Made by a program: the position numbers and the translations under genes | Part shown: positions 26,139 through 34,703 of the stretch, piece after piece | Layout of the letters: each line of letters starts with the position of its first letter | How positions within the stretch are numbered: position 1 is the first letter of the stretch | Notes under the pieces: generated by a model | What the model was told of the DNA's origin: nothing | Databases searched by the model: none | The model's input: only the letters and a program-made list of their open reading frames with translations | NCBI RefSeq assembly: GCF_018070325.1 | Contig: NZ_JAGPXY010000010.1 | Span: 1 to 64,000 of the forward strand | Source: Micromonospora sp. H61 | GTDB lineage: Bacteria > Actinomycetota > Actinomycetes > Mycobacteriales > Micromonosporaceae | Reading direction: 5' to 3' | Length of the DNA: 64,000 bases

Positions 26139-27002
26139 GTGACCTTCTCGCTCGTCGCCCGCTCCGCCGACGGCCGCCTGCACGGTGTGGCAGTCGCCAG
26201 CAAGTTCCTCGCCGCCGGGGCGTTGGTGCCGGCCGCCGCCGCCGAGGTGGGCGCGCTGGCCACCCAGGCGCACGTCAACCTGGCCTACCGCCCGCAGGGC
26301 CTCACCCTGCTGCGCACCGGGGTGGCCGCCGCCGACGTGGTGGCCGGGCTGATCGCCGCGGACCCCGAACGGGAGCACCGCCAGCTCGGCGTCGTGGGGG
26401 CCACCGGCGCGGGCGCCACCTGGACCGGGCCGGCCTGCCACCCGTGGGCCGGCGGGCGGACCGGCGACGGCTGGGCCGCGCAGGGCAACGTGCTCACCGG
26501 CCCGGAGGTCGTCGACGCCCTTGGTGAGGCCTGGCTGGCGGGATCGGCGCTGCCGTTCGCCGAGCGGCTGGTCGCCGCGCTGCGGTCCGGTGACGAGGCC
26601 GGCGGCGACCGGCGTGGCCGGCAGAGCGCCGGCCTGCTGGTGGTCGAGCGCGGCGGCGGGTACGGCGGCACCAGTGACGTGGTGGTGGACCTGCGCGTGG
26701 ACGACCACCCGAACCCGGTCGCCGAGCTGGGTCGCCTGCTCACTGTGCACACCATGCTGTTCGGCCGGCCCGACCCGGCCACACTGCTCGACCTGAGCGG
26801 CGCGGTCGCCGCCGAGGTGGCGGCGTTGCTCGGCGCGCTGGGCCATCCGGTGCACGAGGACGGCACGGAAGCGGCGTTGATCTCCTGGGCCGGGTTGGAG
26901 AACCTGGAGGAGCGGCTGGTGCCGGGGCGGATCGACCCGGTGGTGCTGACGCACCTGCGCGGTGTCGCCCCGCACGTCCCCGCACCCCGCGCCGCGAGCT
27001 GA
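26139..27002 (+). CDS. DUF1028 family protein
   Basis: This 287-residue soluble protein has the DUF1028 pattern: TFSLVARSADGRLHGVAVASKFLAAGALVPAAAAEVGALATQA at the N-terminus, then QLGVVGATGAGATWTGPACHPWAGGRTGDGWAAQGNVLTG. The family is related in fold to Ntn-type hydrolases and includes an LtrA-like Ntn group, but the reaction is unknown. The last third is an extra C-terminal domain seen in some members. GTG 26139 is preceded by TACTCT with a 6-base gap, so translation is probably leaderless, which fixes the start. Confidence 0.88.
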   Translation: MTFSLVARSADGRLHGVAVASKFLAAGALVPAAAAEVGALATQAHVNLAYRPQGLTLLRTGVAAADVVAGLIAADPEREHRQLGVVGATGAGATWTGPACHPWAGGRTGDGWAAQGNVLTGPEVVDALGEAWLAGSALPFAERLVAALRSGDEAGGDRRGRQSAGLLVVERGGGYGGTSDVVVDLRVDDHPNPVAELGRLLTVHTMLFGRPDPATLLDLSGAVAAEVAALLGALGHPVHEDGTEAALISWAGLENLEERLVPGRIDPVVLTHLRGVAPHVPAPRAAS

Positions 27003-27041
27003 CCCCGGCCGCCCTGACCCGAGGCGGCTACACCGGCTGGC

Positions 27042-27923
27042 TCAGCCCTTGACCCGGGGCACCAGCCGGTGCACGACGGTGAGCGCCAACGCCATCACCA
27101 CAGCCATCGTGCCGGCGATCCCGGCGGCGCTGCCCGCGTACCCGACGAACAGTGGGCGGCGGGCCAGCTCCTCCGGCCCGGTGCCGCGCAGGTCGAGCAA
27201 CCAGGTCAGGGAGAGTCCGCAGACCACCAGGGCGAGCACACCACCGAGCCCGAGCACGAGTGCCGCGACCCGGTGCGCGTCACCGGGGGCGATCTCGGCC
27301 TGCTCCCGCTGGGTGACCAGCAGCAGCAACCCCGCCAACGCCGCCCACACACCCACCACCAGGTACGCGGCGACGGCGTCGCTGGGCCGGTGCCAGCCGG
27401 CGGAGAGGGTGGCGACCCCGGCGACGGCGGCGTAGCCGGCACCGATGAAGGCGCCGACGGCCCGCACCTTGCGCGGCAGCACGAGCATCAGCGCGACCGC
27501 CACCGAGGCGGCCACCGTGGCGTGCCCGCTCGGGAGGCTGTTGCCCACTGCGGCGCGTTCCGGGTCGACGCCGTAGTCGGGCCGGTTCAGCCCGTACTTG
27601 AGAAGCTGGGTGGTGACGTTCGCTCCGGCGATCAGCAGGGTCGCGGTGATCGCCAGGGCGATCCGCCCCCGGATCAGCGCGATGAACCCGATCGTCGCGG
27701 TGACGGCCAGCAGCGAGACCACCGACATCGCGTTGAGGATCCGGTCGACCGGGCCGTCGATGGTGTCCTGCCCGATCCGGTTGCCGGTGAGGGCGACCGT
27801 GTCCACCCACTGACCGATCTCGAGGTGCACGGCCACCCGCCACACGGCGAGGAAGGCGGCCGCCTGGACGAGGGCCAGTACGACCAACCAGACCGCGGTC
27901 CAACCCCGTGCCGTCGCGCGCAT
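27042..27923 (-). CDS. PAP2-superfamily membrane phosphatase
   Basis: This is a 293-residue integral membrane protein. The phosphatidic-acid-phosphatase motifs appear in order: KYGLNRPDYG (C1-like KxxxxxxRP) near residue 118, SLPSGHATVAA (C2, PSGH) near 140, and SAGWHRPSDAVAAY (C3, SRxxxxxHxxxD variant) near 183. It probably dephosphorylates a lipid phosphate such as undecaprenyl pyrophosphate or phosphatidate on the outer face. Seven or eight hydrophobic segments are visible. The ATG at 27923 sits 6 bases after TACGGT, a leaderless-type promoter. It is divergent from the DUF3159 gene. Confidence 0.9.
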   Translation of the reverse strand: MRATARGWTAVWLVVLALVQAAAFLAVWRVAVHLEIGQWVDTVALTGNRIGQDTIDGPVDRILNAMSVVSLLAVTATIGFIALIRGRIALAITATLLIAGANVTTQLLKYGLNRPDYGVDPERAAVGNSLPSGHATVAASVAVALMLVLPRKVRAVGAFIGAGYAAVAGVATLSAGWHRPSDAVAAYLVVGVWAALAGLLLLVTQREQAEIAPGDAHRVAALVLGLGGVLALVVCGLSLTWLLDLRGTGPEELARRPLFVGYAGSAAGIAGTMAVVMALALTVVHRLVPRVKG

Positions 27924-28012
27924 CCGCACACCGTAGCGGCAGGTGTCGGCGGTCCGACCGGTGGCCCGCCGCCAATCGCCGGTTAGGTTGTGCCGGAGGC
28001 GAGGAGGCGGTG

Positions 28013-28762
28013 GTGAGTGGAACACCGGAGCGCGACAGCGGCCCGGCCGAACCCGGTCCGGAGCAGCGTGAAGGCGACAATCCGGGGCCGGTGCGGGCCG
28101 GCGCCGACGCCGGTCCGGGTGGGCCGGTGCGGGCCGAGTCGCTGACGGATCTGCTGGGCGGGCGACGCGGTGCCATCGACGCCACCCTGCCGCCGCTGGC
28201 GTTCGCGGTGGGCTGGTTGCTGGGCGGCGAGTCGCTGTGGGGCGGGGTCGGCGCGGCGCTGGCCGTGGGCGCGGTGGTGGCCGGCGTACGGCTGCGTCGG
28301 GGTGACCGGCCGCGCTCGGTGCTGATCGGGCTGCTGGCCGTCTGCGTGGCGGCGTTGATCGCGGTGCGCACCGGCCGGGCCGAGAACTTCTTCCTGATCC
28401 AGGTGTTGTCGAACGCCGCGAGTGCTCTGGCGTGGACGGTCAGCATCGTGGTGCGGTGGCCACTGCTCGGTGTGCTGGTCGGCGCGGTGCTGGGCCAACG
28501 GGCCCGGTGGCGGCGCGATCCGGCGCTGCTGCGCGGCTACGGCCGGGCCAGTTGGGTGTGGACGGCGACCTACCTGCTGCGGCTCGCCGTGTTCGTGCCG
28601 CTCTACCTGGGTGGGCAGGTGCTCGCGCTGGTGGTGGCCCGGGTGGCGCTGACCTGGCCGCTGGTCGCCGCGGCGCTGGCGCTGAGCTGGGTGGTGCTGC
28701 GTCGCTCGCTGCCGGCCGGGCACCCGGGGCTGCGTCACCCGGTGGCCCCGCCGCCTCGCTGA
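28013..28762 (+). CDS. DUF3159 family membrane protein
   Basis: This is a 249-residue protein. A hydrophilic Pro/Gly/Glu-rich N-terminus of about 40 residues precedes SLTDLLGGRRGAIDATLPPLAFAVGW, the DUF3159 signature. Five or six transmembrane helices follow to about 230. The family is actinobacterial and of unknown function, often beside OB-fold or potassium-transport genes, but not here. GTG 28013 has a GAGGAGG site. A strong hairpin terminator lies about 60 bases beyond the stop. Confidence 0.88.
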   Translation: MSGTPERDSGPAEPGPEQREGDNPGPVRAGADAGPGGPVRAESLTDLLGGRRGAIDATLPPLAFAVGWLLGGESLWGGVGAALAVGAVVAGVRLRRGDRPRSVLIGLLAVCVAALIAVRTGRAENFFLIQVLSNAASALAWTVSIVVRWPLLGVLVGAVLGQRARWRRDPALLRGYGRASWVWTATYLLRLAVFVPLYLGGQVLALVVARVALTWPLVAAALALSWVVLRRSLPAGHPGLRHPVAPPPR

Positions 28763-28822
28763 AACCGGCCCCGCGCGGCCGGACTCGGGGCCGGGAAGCG
28801 GCCGGACTCGGGGCAAAAAGGT

Positions 28823-28854
28823 GGAGAGGCCGCCACGGGGGGAGCGGCCTCTCC
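28823..28854 (+). terminator. Hairpin terminator after the DUF3159 gene
   Basis: Perfect 11-bp stem GGAGAGGCCGC / GCGGCCTCTCC with a 10-base loop, 61 bases past the stop at 28762. No T-tract follows, as is common in GC-rich actinobacteria. The rest of 28855-29102 contains smaller GC-rich inverted repeats but no gene I can support. Confidence 0.75.
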
Positions 28855-29102
28855 GGTGACGTACGTTACTCCGTCACGGACCTCGGTGTGATCCCGCGAG
28901 GGCCCGAATTTCTGGGCTTTTTCGCGGCTGGCTTCAGTCCGGGCGGTGGGGTGGGCCAGCCGATCCGCTGCGTCGGCCAGATGGCCGGCCCACCCCGGCC
29001 TGACCGTGGGTGTCAGGCCGTCCCGCCGGCCCCGGTCCGTCGTTCCCCGGACCCGGGCCGGATCCCGGGGTGGGCGGTCCACGCCACCCACCCCGGGTCG
29101 TC

Positions 29103-32009
29103 TCAGCCGTTCGGGAACATGCTGCCGTAGTCGGCGTACGCCATGGCGACGTCAGCCTGCGCCCAGAACCGGTGGTAGTTGAAGCTCGGCTCCGGACCAC
29201 CGTCCAGGTACGCCTGCACCTTGGGCCACTCCGGGTCGTTCTTGTAGAAGGACCGGATGTCGAGGAAGCTCTTGCCGGCGGCGATGGCGTCGCCGTTCGG
29301 CATCGTCCCGGTCCAGCCCGACGGGACGTAGAGGCCCTGCCCGGTGGACGCGTTGTAGACGTCGTCGAAGCGCCGGTAGTCGCCACGCTTCTCGGTGGTG
29401 GAGACACCCTTGGCGTCGCTGGCGGCCGACAGCGCGTCGAGCAGCCCCTTGGCGGTGTCCTTCGCCGCCACGTTGCCCGACTTGGCCGCGTACGCGATCA
29501 GGATCCGGGCGTAGGCGGCGGTGACACCGACGTCCTGACCCTTGCTGATCACCTCGACGTGCAGGCCGGTGTTGGGCTGCGGGTTGGACGGGTTCCAGGT
29601 GGTCGGCTGACCGGTCCACGCCATGTCCGACGGGATCGACCAGTTGGTGCCGAGGGTGGTGTTGGCGATCGCCCAGGGCACCCACTTGTCCAGCAGCGCC
29701 TTGGCCTTCGCGTTGCCGGTCTGCTGGTACAGCTCGGCGATGCGCTGCATCGACCAGGCCTGCATACCGAACCACTGGTTCGACGGCGGGTCGTTGTAGA
29801 CCGGGTCGACGTCGTAGAACATGCCGTAGAAGGTGCTGGTGCCGGCCGGCGGCTGGGCGTAGCTACCGTCCCAGCTGTTGGTGGCGCCACCGGCGATGCC
29901 GCCCTCGGCGGACTGCAACCAGGTGTAGAACTCCAGCTGCCGCTCGAAGCTCTTGGTCCAGTCGGCGACAGCTGTCGACGACTGCGGCTTCAGCTCCGGG
30001 GTGTTGGTCAGCGCCCAGGCCGCGAACGGGTTCTGGTAGCCGAAGTGGTTGTGGCTGGAGCCGATCCGCCAGGACCAGTTCTGGCTGGCGTCGTACGCGC
30101 CGCCCCAGGCGTAGTACCAGGACAGCAGGTAGTGCGCCGAGTCCTTGCCGCTGCCGGCGGGGCAGGTGCTGGCCCCGACGCAGTTGCCGATCTTCTTGAA
30201 GTACTTGTCGAACATCGCGTACCGCAGGTAGTCGCCCATCTTCGCGGCCTTGGTGATGGTGGCCGCGACGTCGGCCTGCTTGTTCTGCGCCTTGGACCAG
30301 GTCAGCGCCCAGTACGCGGCCTGCACGGCGCGGGCGTCGGCGTCCGGGGCGTTCGTGTACTTCCACTGCTTGGCGGGCGCGCCGGTGTCCTTGACGAACA
30401 GGTCGAGGTAGCCGTACTGACCGCCGTGCTCGAAGGTGTCGCAGGAGGGCTGCGGAACGGTCTCCCACACCGACTCCTGGGTGCCCCGCTGGAAGGTGTT
30501 GATGTAGGCCGGCTTGGTGGTGCCGTCACCGCAGCGGCCGAAGCCGTAGGTGTTGTCGACGTCCATCAGCCAGTGCATGCCGTAGATGTCGCCGGTGCCG
30601 TAGGTGGACTGCAACTCCGAGCGCAGCGGGTCCTGGCCGACCGAGACGTTCGGGTTCAGCGCCGACGGGTACTGGCTGGGCAGGTTGTACTCCGCGGCGT
30701 ACTGCGGGGTGCCCGCGGAGCCGGCGGTCGGCTGGTCGGCGTGGGTGGGGATGATGTACTTCTCCATCACCGTCCAGGCGTTGTTGAACGGGGCCCAGTT
30801 CTGGGTGACCTTGCCGTAGTAGGCCTCCAGCCAGAGCCAGAAGCTGAACGCCTCCGACGTGGTCTCGTGACCGTGGTCGGGCGCCTCGACGATCAGCGTC
30901 TCCACCGAGTGGTACGGCACGCCCTCGGGGCTGAAGTAGCCCGAGTTCTTGATCTTGCCGTACTGCTCGAGGAACTTCGCGGTGTAGGCGTTGTCGCCGC
31001 CGGGGGTGTCGTTGTCGATCTCGGTGGCGCTGACCGCCAGCGAAGCGAGACCGGTGGCGGAGGCGGTGATGGTGGCGGCGCCGCCGACGGTGTCGGTGTC
31101 CTCCGCCGCGGCGACCGTGACGGTGACCCCGGTGTTCCAGTTGCTCGGGGTCAGCGTGGTGGTGGCCGGCGAGACCGTGACGTCGGTGTCACCGGTGCGG
31201 GTGAGGGTGACCGGCACGTTGGCCGTCGGGGCGGCGCTGAGCTTCAGGTTGAAGGTGGCGCTGCCACCCTCGGTGACGCTCACAGCGGACGGGGTGGCGA
31301 CCAGTGTCGGGCCGTTGGCGGCCCCGACGGTGAACGCCTTCTCGTCGACACCGATGCCGTTGGCGTTGTCGTACGCCTTGGCCTGGACGGTGTAGCTGCC
31401 GGCCGGCAGGTCCTCCTGCGTGTACGCGTACGGAGCGGAGGTGTCGGTGTTGATCAGCAGGCCGTTGCGGTAGAACTCGACCTTGCTGATCGTCCCGTCC
31501 GGGTCGCTGGCGGTGGCCGTTAGCGGCACGTCGGCCGGCGCGGTGAACGGCCCGGCCGGCAGGCCGAGGGAGACCGTCGGCGGCTGGTTGGCCGGGGTGC
31601 CGTTGCAGGGAGTGCCGTTGAGCGTGAACGAGGTCGGCTTCGGGTTGCTGCCCGAGTGGGCGCCGTTGAAGCCGATGGTGGTGGAGGCCCCGGTGGCAAG
31701 GTTGCCGTTGTACGACTCGTTGGTGGCGGTGACCTCGCTGCCGGTCTGGCTGAATCTGGCCGACCAGCCCTGGGTGACCCGCTGACCGCTGGTCGGGAAG
31801 GTCCACTTGAGCGTCCAGTTGCTCACCGCGTCACCCAGGTTCTTGATGGTGACGTTCGCGGTGAAGCCGGTGTTCCAGTCGTTGGTCGCGTAGACCACGT
31901 CGCAGGCGGGTGCGGCCTGTGCGGCGCCGGCCGGCAGGGTCACCCCGCCGACGGCGAGCAGCGCGGCGGCGGCGAGCGCCACGCGCCGGCGTATTGCCAG
32001 TTGTCTCAT
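29103..32009 (-). CDS. Secreted GH48 exocellulase with CBM2, Ig-like and Calx-beta-like modules
   Basis: This is a 968-residue secreted enzyme. A signal peptide is at residues 1-32 (RRRVALAAAALLAVGG ... GAAQA-AP). A family 2 cellulose-binding module at about 33-138 is bounded by Cys34 and Cys136 with surface Trp (NDWNTGFTANV, WTLKWTF, QGWSARFSQ). An Ig-like domain at about 145-235 and a Calx-beta-like domain at about 240-330 (SVTEGGSATFNLKLS) precede the GH48 catalytic domain from about 345 to the end. HETTSEAFSFW near 381 carries the glutamate known as the proton donor in this family. GH48 enzymes release cellobiose processively from chain ends. ATG 32009 follows GAGGAGA. A CebR-type operator sits in the promoter about 260 bases upstream, implying a long 5' leader. 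Confidence 0.95.
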   Translation of the reverse strand: MRQLAIRRRVALAAAALLAVGGVTLPAGAAQAAPACDVVYATNDWNTGFTANVTIKNLGDAVSNWTLKWTFPTSGQRVTQGWSARFSQTGSEVTATNESYNGNLATGASTTIGFNGAHSGSNPKPTSFTLNGTPCNGTPANQPPTVSLGLPAGPFTAPADVPLTATASDPDGTISKVEFYRNGLLINTDTSAPYAYTQEDLPAGSYTVQAKAYDNANGIGVDEKAFTVGAANGPTLVATPSAVSVTEGGSATFNLKLSAAPTANVPVTLTRTGDTDVTVSPATTTLTPSNWNTGVTVTVAAAEDTDTVGGAATITASATGLASLAVSATEIDNDTPGGDNAYTAKFLEQYGKIKNSGYFSPEGVPYHSVETLIVEAPDHGHETTSEAFSFWLWLEAYYGKVTQNWAPFNNAWTVMEKYIIPTHADQPTAGSAGTPQYAAEYNLPSQYPSALNPNVSVGQDPLRSELQSTYGTGDIYGMHWLMDVDNTYGFGRCGDGTTKPAYINTFQRGTQESVWETVPQPSCDTFEHGGQYGYLDLFVKDTGAPAKQWKYTNAPDADARAVQAAYWALTWSKAQNKQADVAATITKAAKMGDYLRYAMFDKYFKKIGNCVGASTCPAGSGKDSAHYLLSWYYAWGGAYDASQNWSWRIGSSHNHFGYQNPFAAWALTNTPELKPQSSTAVADWTKSFERQLEFYTWLQSAEGGIAGGATNSWDGSYAQPPAGTSTFYGMFYDVDPVYNDPPSNQWFGMQAWSMQRIAELYQQTGNAKAKALLDKWVPWAIANTTLGTNWSIPSDMAWTGQPTTWNPSNPQPNTGLHVEVISKGQDVGVTAAYARILIAYAAKSGNVAAKDTAKGLLDALSAASDAKGVSTTEKRGDYRRFDDVYNASTGQGLYVPSGWTGTMPNGDAIAAGKSFLDIRSFYKNDPEWPKVQAYLDGGPEPSFNYHRFWAQADVAMAYADYGSMFPNG

Positions 32010-32265
32010 GTGCGCGGTGTCTCCTCGGACCAGGCCGGGATGGTCCCCGGCGAGGCGCCTGCCCGCGAGGGTGGTGGTGGTCCGCGGGGATGTCGAGGCG
32101 CCGGGAAGGTGGTCTTCCCCGGGCCCGGCCGGGGTAGGGCGTGCGGCCCGCACGGGAAGGGGTCCCGCCGGCTGCGCTCGGGTGACCGTGACCGGAGCTG
32201 GTGCTGCCGGCTGCCCTCGGTGGACCCGCACTCACGCGATGTGGCTCCTGTCGCGTCGAATCGAC

Positions 32266-32294
32266 AGTGTGCCATGGAAGCGCTCCCACAACAA
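32266..32294 (-). promoter_or_regulatory. GH48 promoter with CebR-type operator between -35 and -10
   Basis: On the minus strand a TTGTTG hexamer (32289-32294) and CACACT (32266-32271) are separated by 17 bases. That spacer contains TGGGAGCGCTTCCA (32275-32288), one mismatch from the CebR palindrome TGGGAGCGCTCCCA. A repressor bound there would directly occlude RNA polymerase. Confidence 0.7.
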
Positions 32295-32386
32295 GCGCAC
32301 GGAGCGCCGGATCAGCTCCTTGTTTCGATCTCGTTTTGGGTCTTTCACAAAGGCGTGACGGGCGTTACAGTCGCAACATCGGTCGA

Positions 32387-32400
32387 TGGGAGCGCTTCCA
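32387..32400. promoter_or_regulatory. CebR-type operator, second box
   Basis: TGGGAGCGCTTCCA is the same one-mismatch form of the CebR box, 112 bp from the first and on the far side of the GH48 promoter. It could support looping or serve a second promoter. Confidence 0.75.
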
Positions 32401-32804
32401 TCGACAAGGTTCCAACAAGAAGATCGCTGGGGTCGTTCCTGACGAGCCCAGGGAACCAGACCGAGGGCCGACGACGGGCCAGCCCGGACGCCGTCGTCAG
32501 CCATCGTCCCGCCACAGGGAGGGAGGTGGAACCAGAGCCACTCGCGTGGCCCGGCTCCCGCGCGACACGCACGGCAGGACCCAAATTTTGCCCGTGTGTG
32601 TGCAGTTACGGTGGGGACGGGGGTTGCCCTCCCCCGTCCCCACACTAAACCCCCGTACACGATAGGAAAAGAGGCCGACGGGACAGGCGCGCCGCGCCGC
32701 CCGGACGGCCTCGTTCGCTGCCCGGGGCCACACACCCGCCTCCCACCCGCCAGCGCCGGCCGTCCTGACGGCCGGCAGACCGGCCGGCAGCGTCTGCCCT
32801 ATCA

Positions 32805-32818
32805 TGGGAGCGCTCCCG
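32805..32818. promoter_or_regulatory. CebR-type operator of the GH1 gene
   Basis: TGGGAGCGCTCCCG matches the CebR palindrome in 13 of 14 positions. It starts at the last base of a TATCAT -10-like hexamer (32800-32805), 40 bases before the beta-glucosidase start, so it covers the likely transcription start. Confidence 0.8.
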
Positions 32819-32857
32819 AATCTTTCGGCGGTGGCCCCGTATCCATGAGGAGAATCC

Positions 32858-34201
32858 ATGTCGATACCTATCGGGCCCGCCGGCCCGCTGCGCTTCCCGG
32901 ACAACTTCGGCTGGGGCGCGGCCACCTCCGCCTACCAGATCGAGGGCGCCGCCAAGGAGGACGGGCGCGGCGAATCAGTCTGGGACACCTTCAGCCGCGT
33001 CCCAGGGCGCACCCGCAACGGCGACACCGGCGACGTGGCCATCGACCACTACCACCGCTACGCCGAGGACCTCGACCTCATGCGCGACCTCGGGTTGCGC
33101 AGCTACCGCTTCTCCATCTCCTGGCCCCGGATCCAGCCCGACGGCACCGGCACGCCCAACCAACGCGGCCTCGACTTCTACCGCCGCCTCCTCGACGGCC
33201 TGCACGAGCGCGGAATCACCCCAATGGCCACCCTGTTCCACTGGGACCTCCCGCAGGCGCTCCAGGACGCCGGCGGCTGGGAGTCACGCGACACCGCCCA
33301 CCGCTTCGCCGACTACGCCGACGTGGTCTTCCGCGCCCTCGGCGACCGGGTACCGGCCTGGCTCACCATCAACGAACCCAAGACCGTGGTGCAGAACGGC
33401 TACCTCACCGGCCACCACGCCCCCGGGCGGCAGGACCCGGACGCCGCCTACCTGGTCGCCCACCACCTGCAACTCGCCCACGGGTACGCCGTCGCCGCGC
33501 TGCGGGCCACCGGCAGCGACAGCCGCATCGGCCCCGCGCTCAACCTGCACCCCTGCTATCCCGCCGACGACTCCCCGCAGGCTGCCGCGGCCGCCCACCT
33601 CTACGACGCCTACGAGAACCGCCTCTACCTCGACTCCCTGCTCAAGGGCAGCTACCCGGAGGACCTGCTGGCCGACCTGGGCCCGCAGAGCCGGATGGTC
33701 CAGGGCATCCGCGACGGCGACCTGCAGACCATCTCCGCGCCGATCGACCTGCTGGCCGTGCAGTACTACACCCCGATCTACGTCACCGGCGACGGCGGCA
33801 CCGCGCACCGCTGGGCGACCTCCGAGGCCGAATGGCAGCAGATCTACCCCGAGGGGATGTACGACCTGCTGACCCGGATCACCCGCGAATACGGGCCGAT
33901 CCCGCTCACCATCACCGAGAACGGGCTGCCCACACCGGACACCCTCGGCGCGGACGACACCGTCCAGGACGCCGGCCGGATCAGCTTCCTACGCGACCAC
34001 CTCACCGCCGCGCACCGGGCCATCGCCGACGGCGTGCCGCTGGAGAGCTTCCACGTCTGGTCACTGCTGGACAACTTCGAGTGGGACCAGGGCTACGACC
34101 AGCGCTGGGGCCTGGTCTACGTGGACTACGCCACCCAGCGTCGGGTGCTCAAGAACTCCGCCACCTGGTACCGCTCCGTCATCGCCGACGGCGGCTTCTG
34201 A
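32858..34201 (+). CDS. bglC: GH1 beta-glucosidase (cellobiase)
   Basis: This is a 447-residue family 1 glycoside hydrolase with no signal peptide, so cytoplasmic. The N-terminal FGWGAATSAYQIEG is the family signature. The acid/base is Glu173 in TINEP and the nucleophile is Glu354 in ITENG; WSLLDNFEW near 395-405 forms the +1 site. It hydrolyses imported cellobiose and short cello-oligosaccharides to glucose. Start ATG 32858 with AGGAG. It is divergent from the GH48 exocellulase, and both have CebR-like boxes, matching the Streptomyces CebR/BglC logic, but cebEFG and cebR are not in this window. A shared hairpin separates it from the convergent roadblock gene. Confidence 0.93.
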   Translation: MSIPIGPAGPLRFPDNFGWGAATSAYQIEGAAKEDGRGESVWDTFSRVPGRTRNGDTGDVAIDHYHRYAEDLDLMRDLGLRSYRFSISWPRIQPDGTGTPNQRGLDFYRRLLDGLHERGITPMATLFHWDLPQALQDAGGWESRDTAHRFADYADVVFRALGDRVPAWLTINEPKTVVQNGYLTGHHAPGRQDPDAAYLVAHHLQLAHGYAVAALRATGSDSRIGPALNLHPCYPADDSPQAAAAAHLYDAYENRLYLDSLLKGSYPEDLLADLGPQSRMVQGIRDGDLQTISAPIDLLAVQYYTPIYVTGDGGTAHRWATSEAEWQQIYPEGMYDLLTRITREYGPIPLTITENGLPTPDTLGADDTVQDAGRISFLRDHLTAAHRAIADGVPLESFHVWSLLDNFEWDQGYDQRWGLVYVDYATQRRVLKNSATWYRSVIADGGF

Positions 34202-34224
34202 CCGCGCCGCCACCCGGACGGCCG

Positions 34225-34267
34225 GGCCCGGACGGCTCGGCTCGGGTGAGCCGTGACCGTCCGGGCC
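34225..34267. terminator. Bidirectional hairpin between bglC and roadblock gene
   Basis: Perfect 11-bp outer stem GGCCCGGACGG / CCGTCCGGGCC with an inner CGGCTC / GAGCCG stem. It lies between stops at 34201 (+) and 34281 (-). Confidence 0.75.
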
Positions 34268-34280
34268 TCGGCCGGCTCAC

Positions 34281-34703
34281 TCAGCGGGGCAGCGCCTGCT
34301 GCAACTCCGCCCGCAGGGCCGGGGTGAGCATCTCCCCCGCCTGCTTGGCCAACCGGGCCATCTCGTAGCCCACCACGCCGATGTCCGCGTCACCGGCGGC
34401 CAGCGTGGCCAGAATCGAACCGTCGCGGATCTGCATCACCAGGAAGTAGCCACGGCCCATCTCGACCACCGTCTGCTTGACGACATCGCCGTCGAACATC
34501 GAGGCCGCGCCCGCGGTGATACTCATCAGCCCGGAGGTCACCGCGGCGAGCTTGTCCGCGTTGTCACGCGGCAGGTGATCGGAGATCGCCACCAGCAGCC
34601 CGTCAGAGGAGACCACCACCGCGTGCGCCACACCCGGCACCCGCTCCGCGAACGCGCTCACCAGCCAGCTCAGGTCACGCGCCTCCTGGCTCAACGTCGT
34701 CAC
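34281..34703 (-). CDS. Roadblock/LC7 domain protein (CvnB-like)
   Basis: This 140-residue protein has the roadblock/LC7 fold: [34 protein letters not shown], then [22 protein letters not shown], then [27 protein letters not shown]. In actinomycete conservons the roadblock protein (CvnB) follows the sensor kinase (CvnA) and modulates a small GTPase (CvnD). Its GTG start overlaps the kinase stop by GTGA. The expected DUF742 (cvnC) and GTPase (cvnD) genes do not follow; the next feature is a hairpin and the end of bglC. It therefore belongs to a two-gene conservon remnant or a reduced version. Confidence 0.92.
   Translation of the reverse strand: MTTLSQEARDLSWLVSAFAERVPGVAHAVVVSSDGLLVAISDHLPRDNADKLAAVTSGLMSITAGAASMFDGDVVKQTVVEMGRGYFLVMQIRDGSILATLAAGDADIGVVGYEMARLAKQAGEMLTPALRAELQQALPR

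Noticed and set aside
29010-31523. 837-codon plus-strand frame opposite the GH48 gene
   Set aside because: Val/Gly/Arg-rich shadow of the cellulase; no domain or start signal.
32009-32231. Extended N-terminus of the GH48 protein
   Set aside because: The upstream 74 codons are Pro/Arg/Thr-rich and would bury the signal peptide; ATG 32009 has a ribosome binding site.
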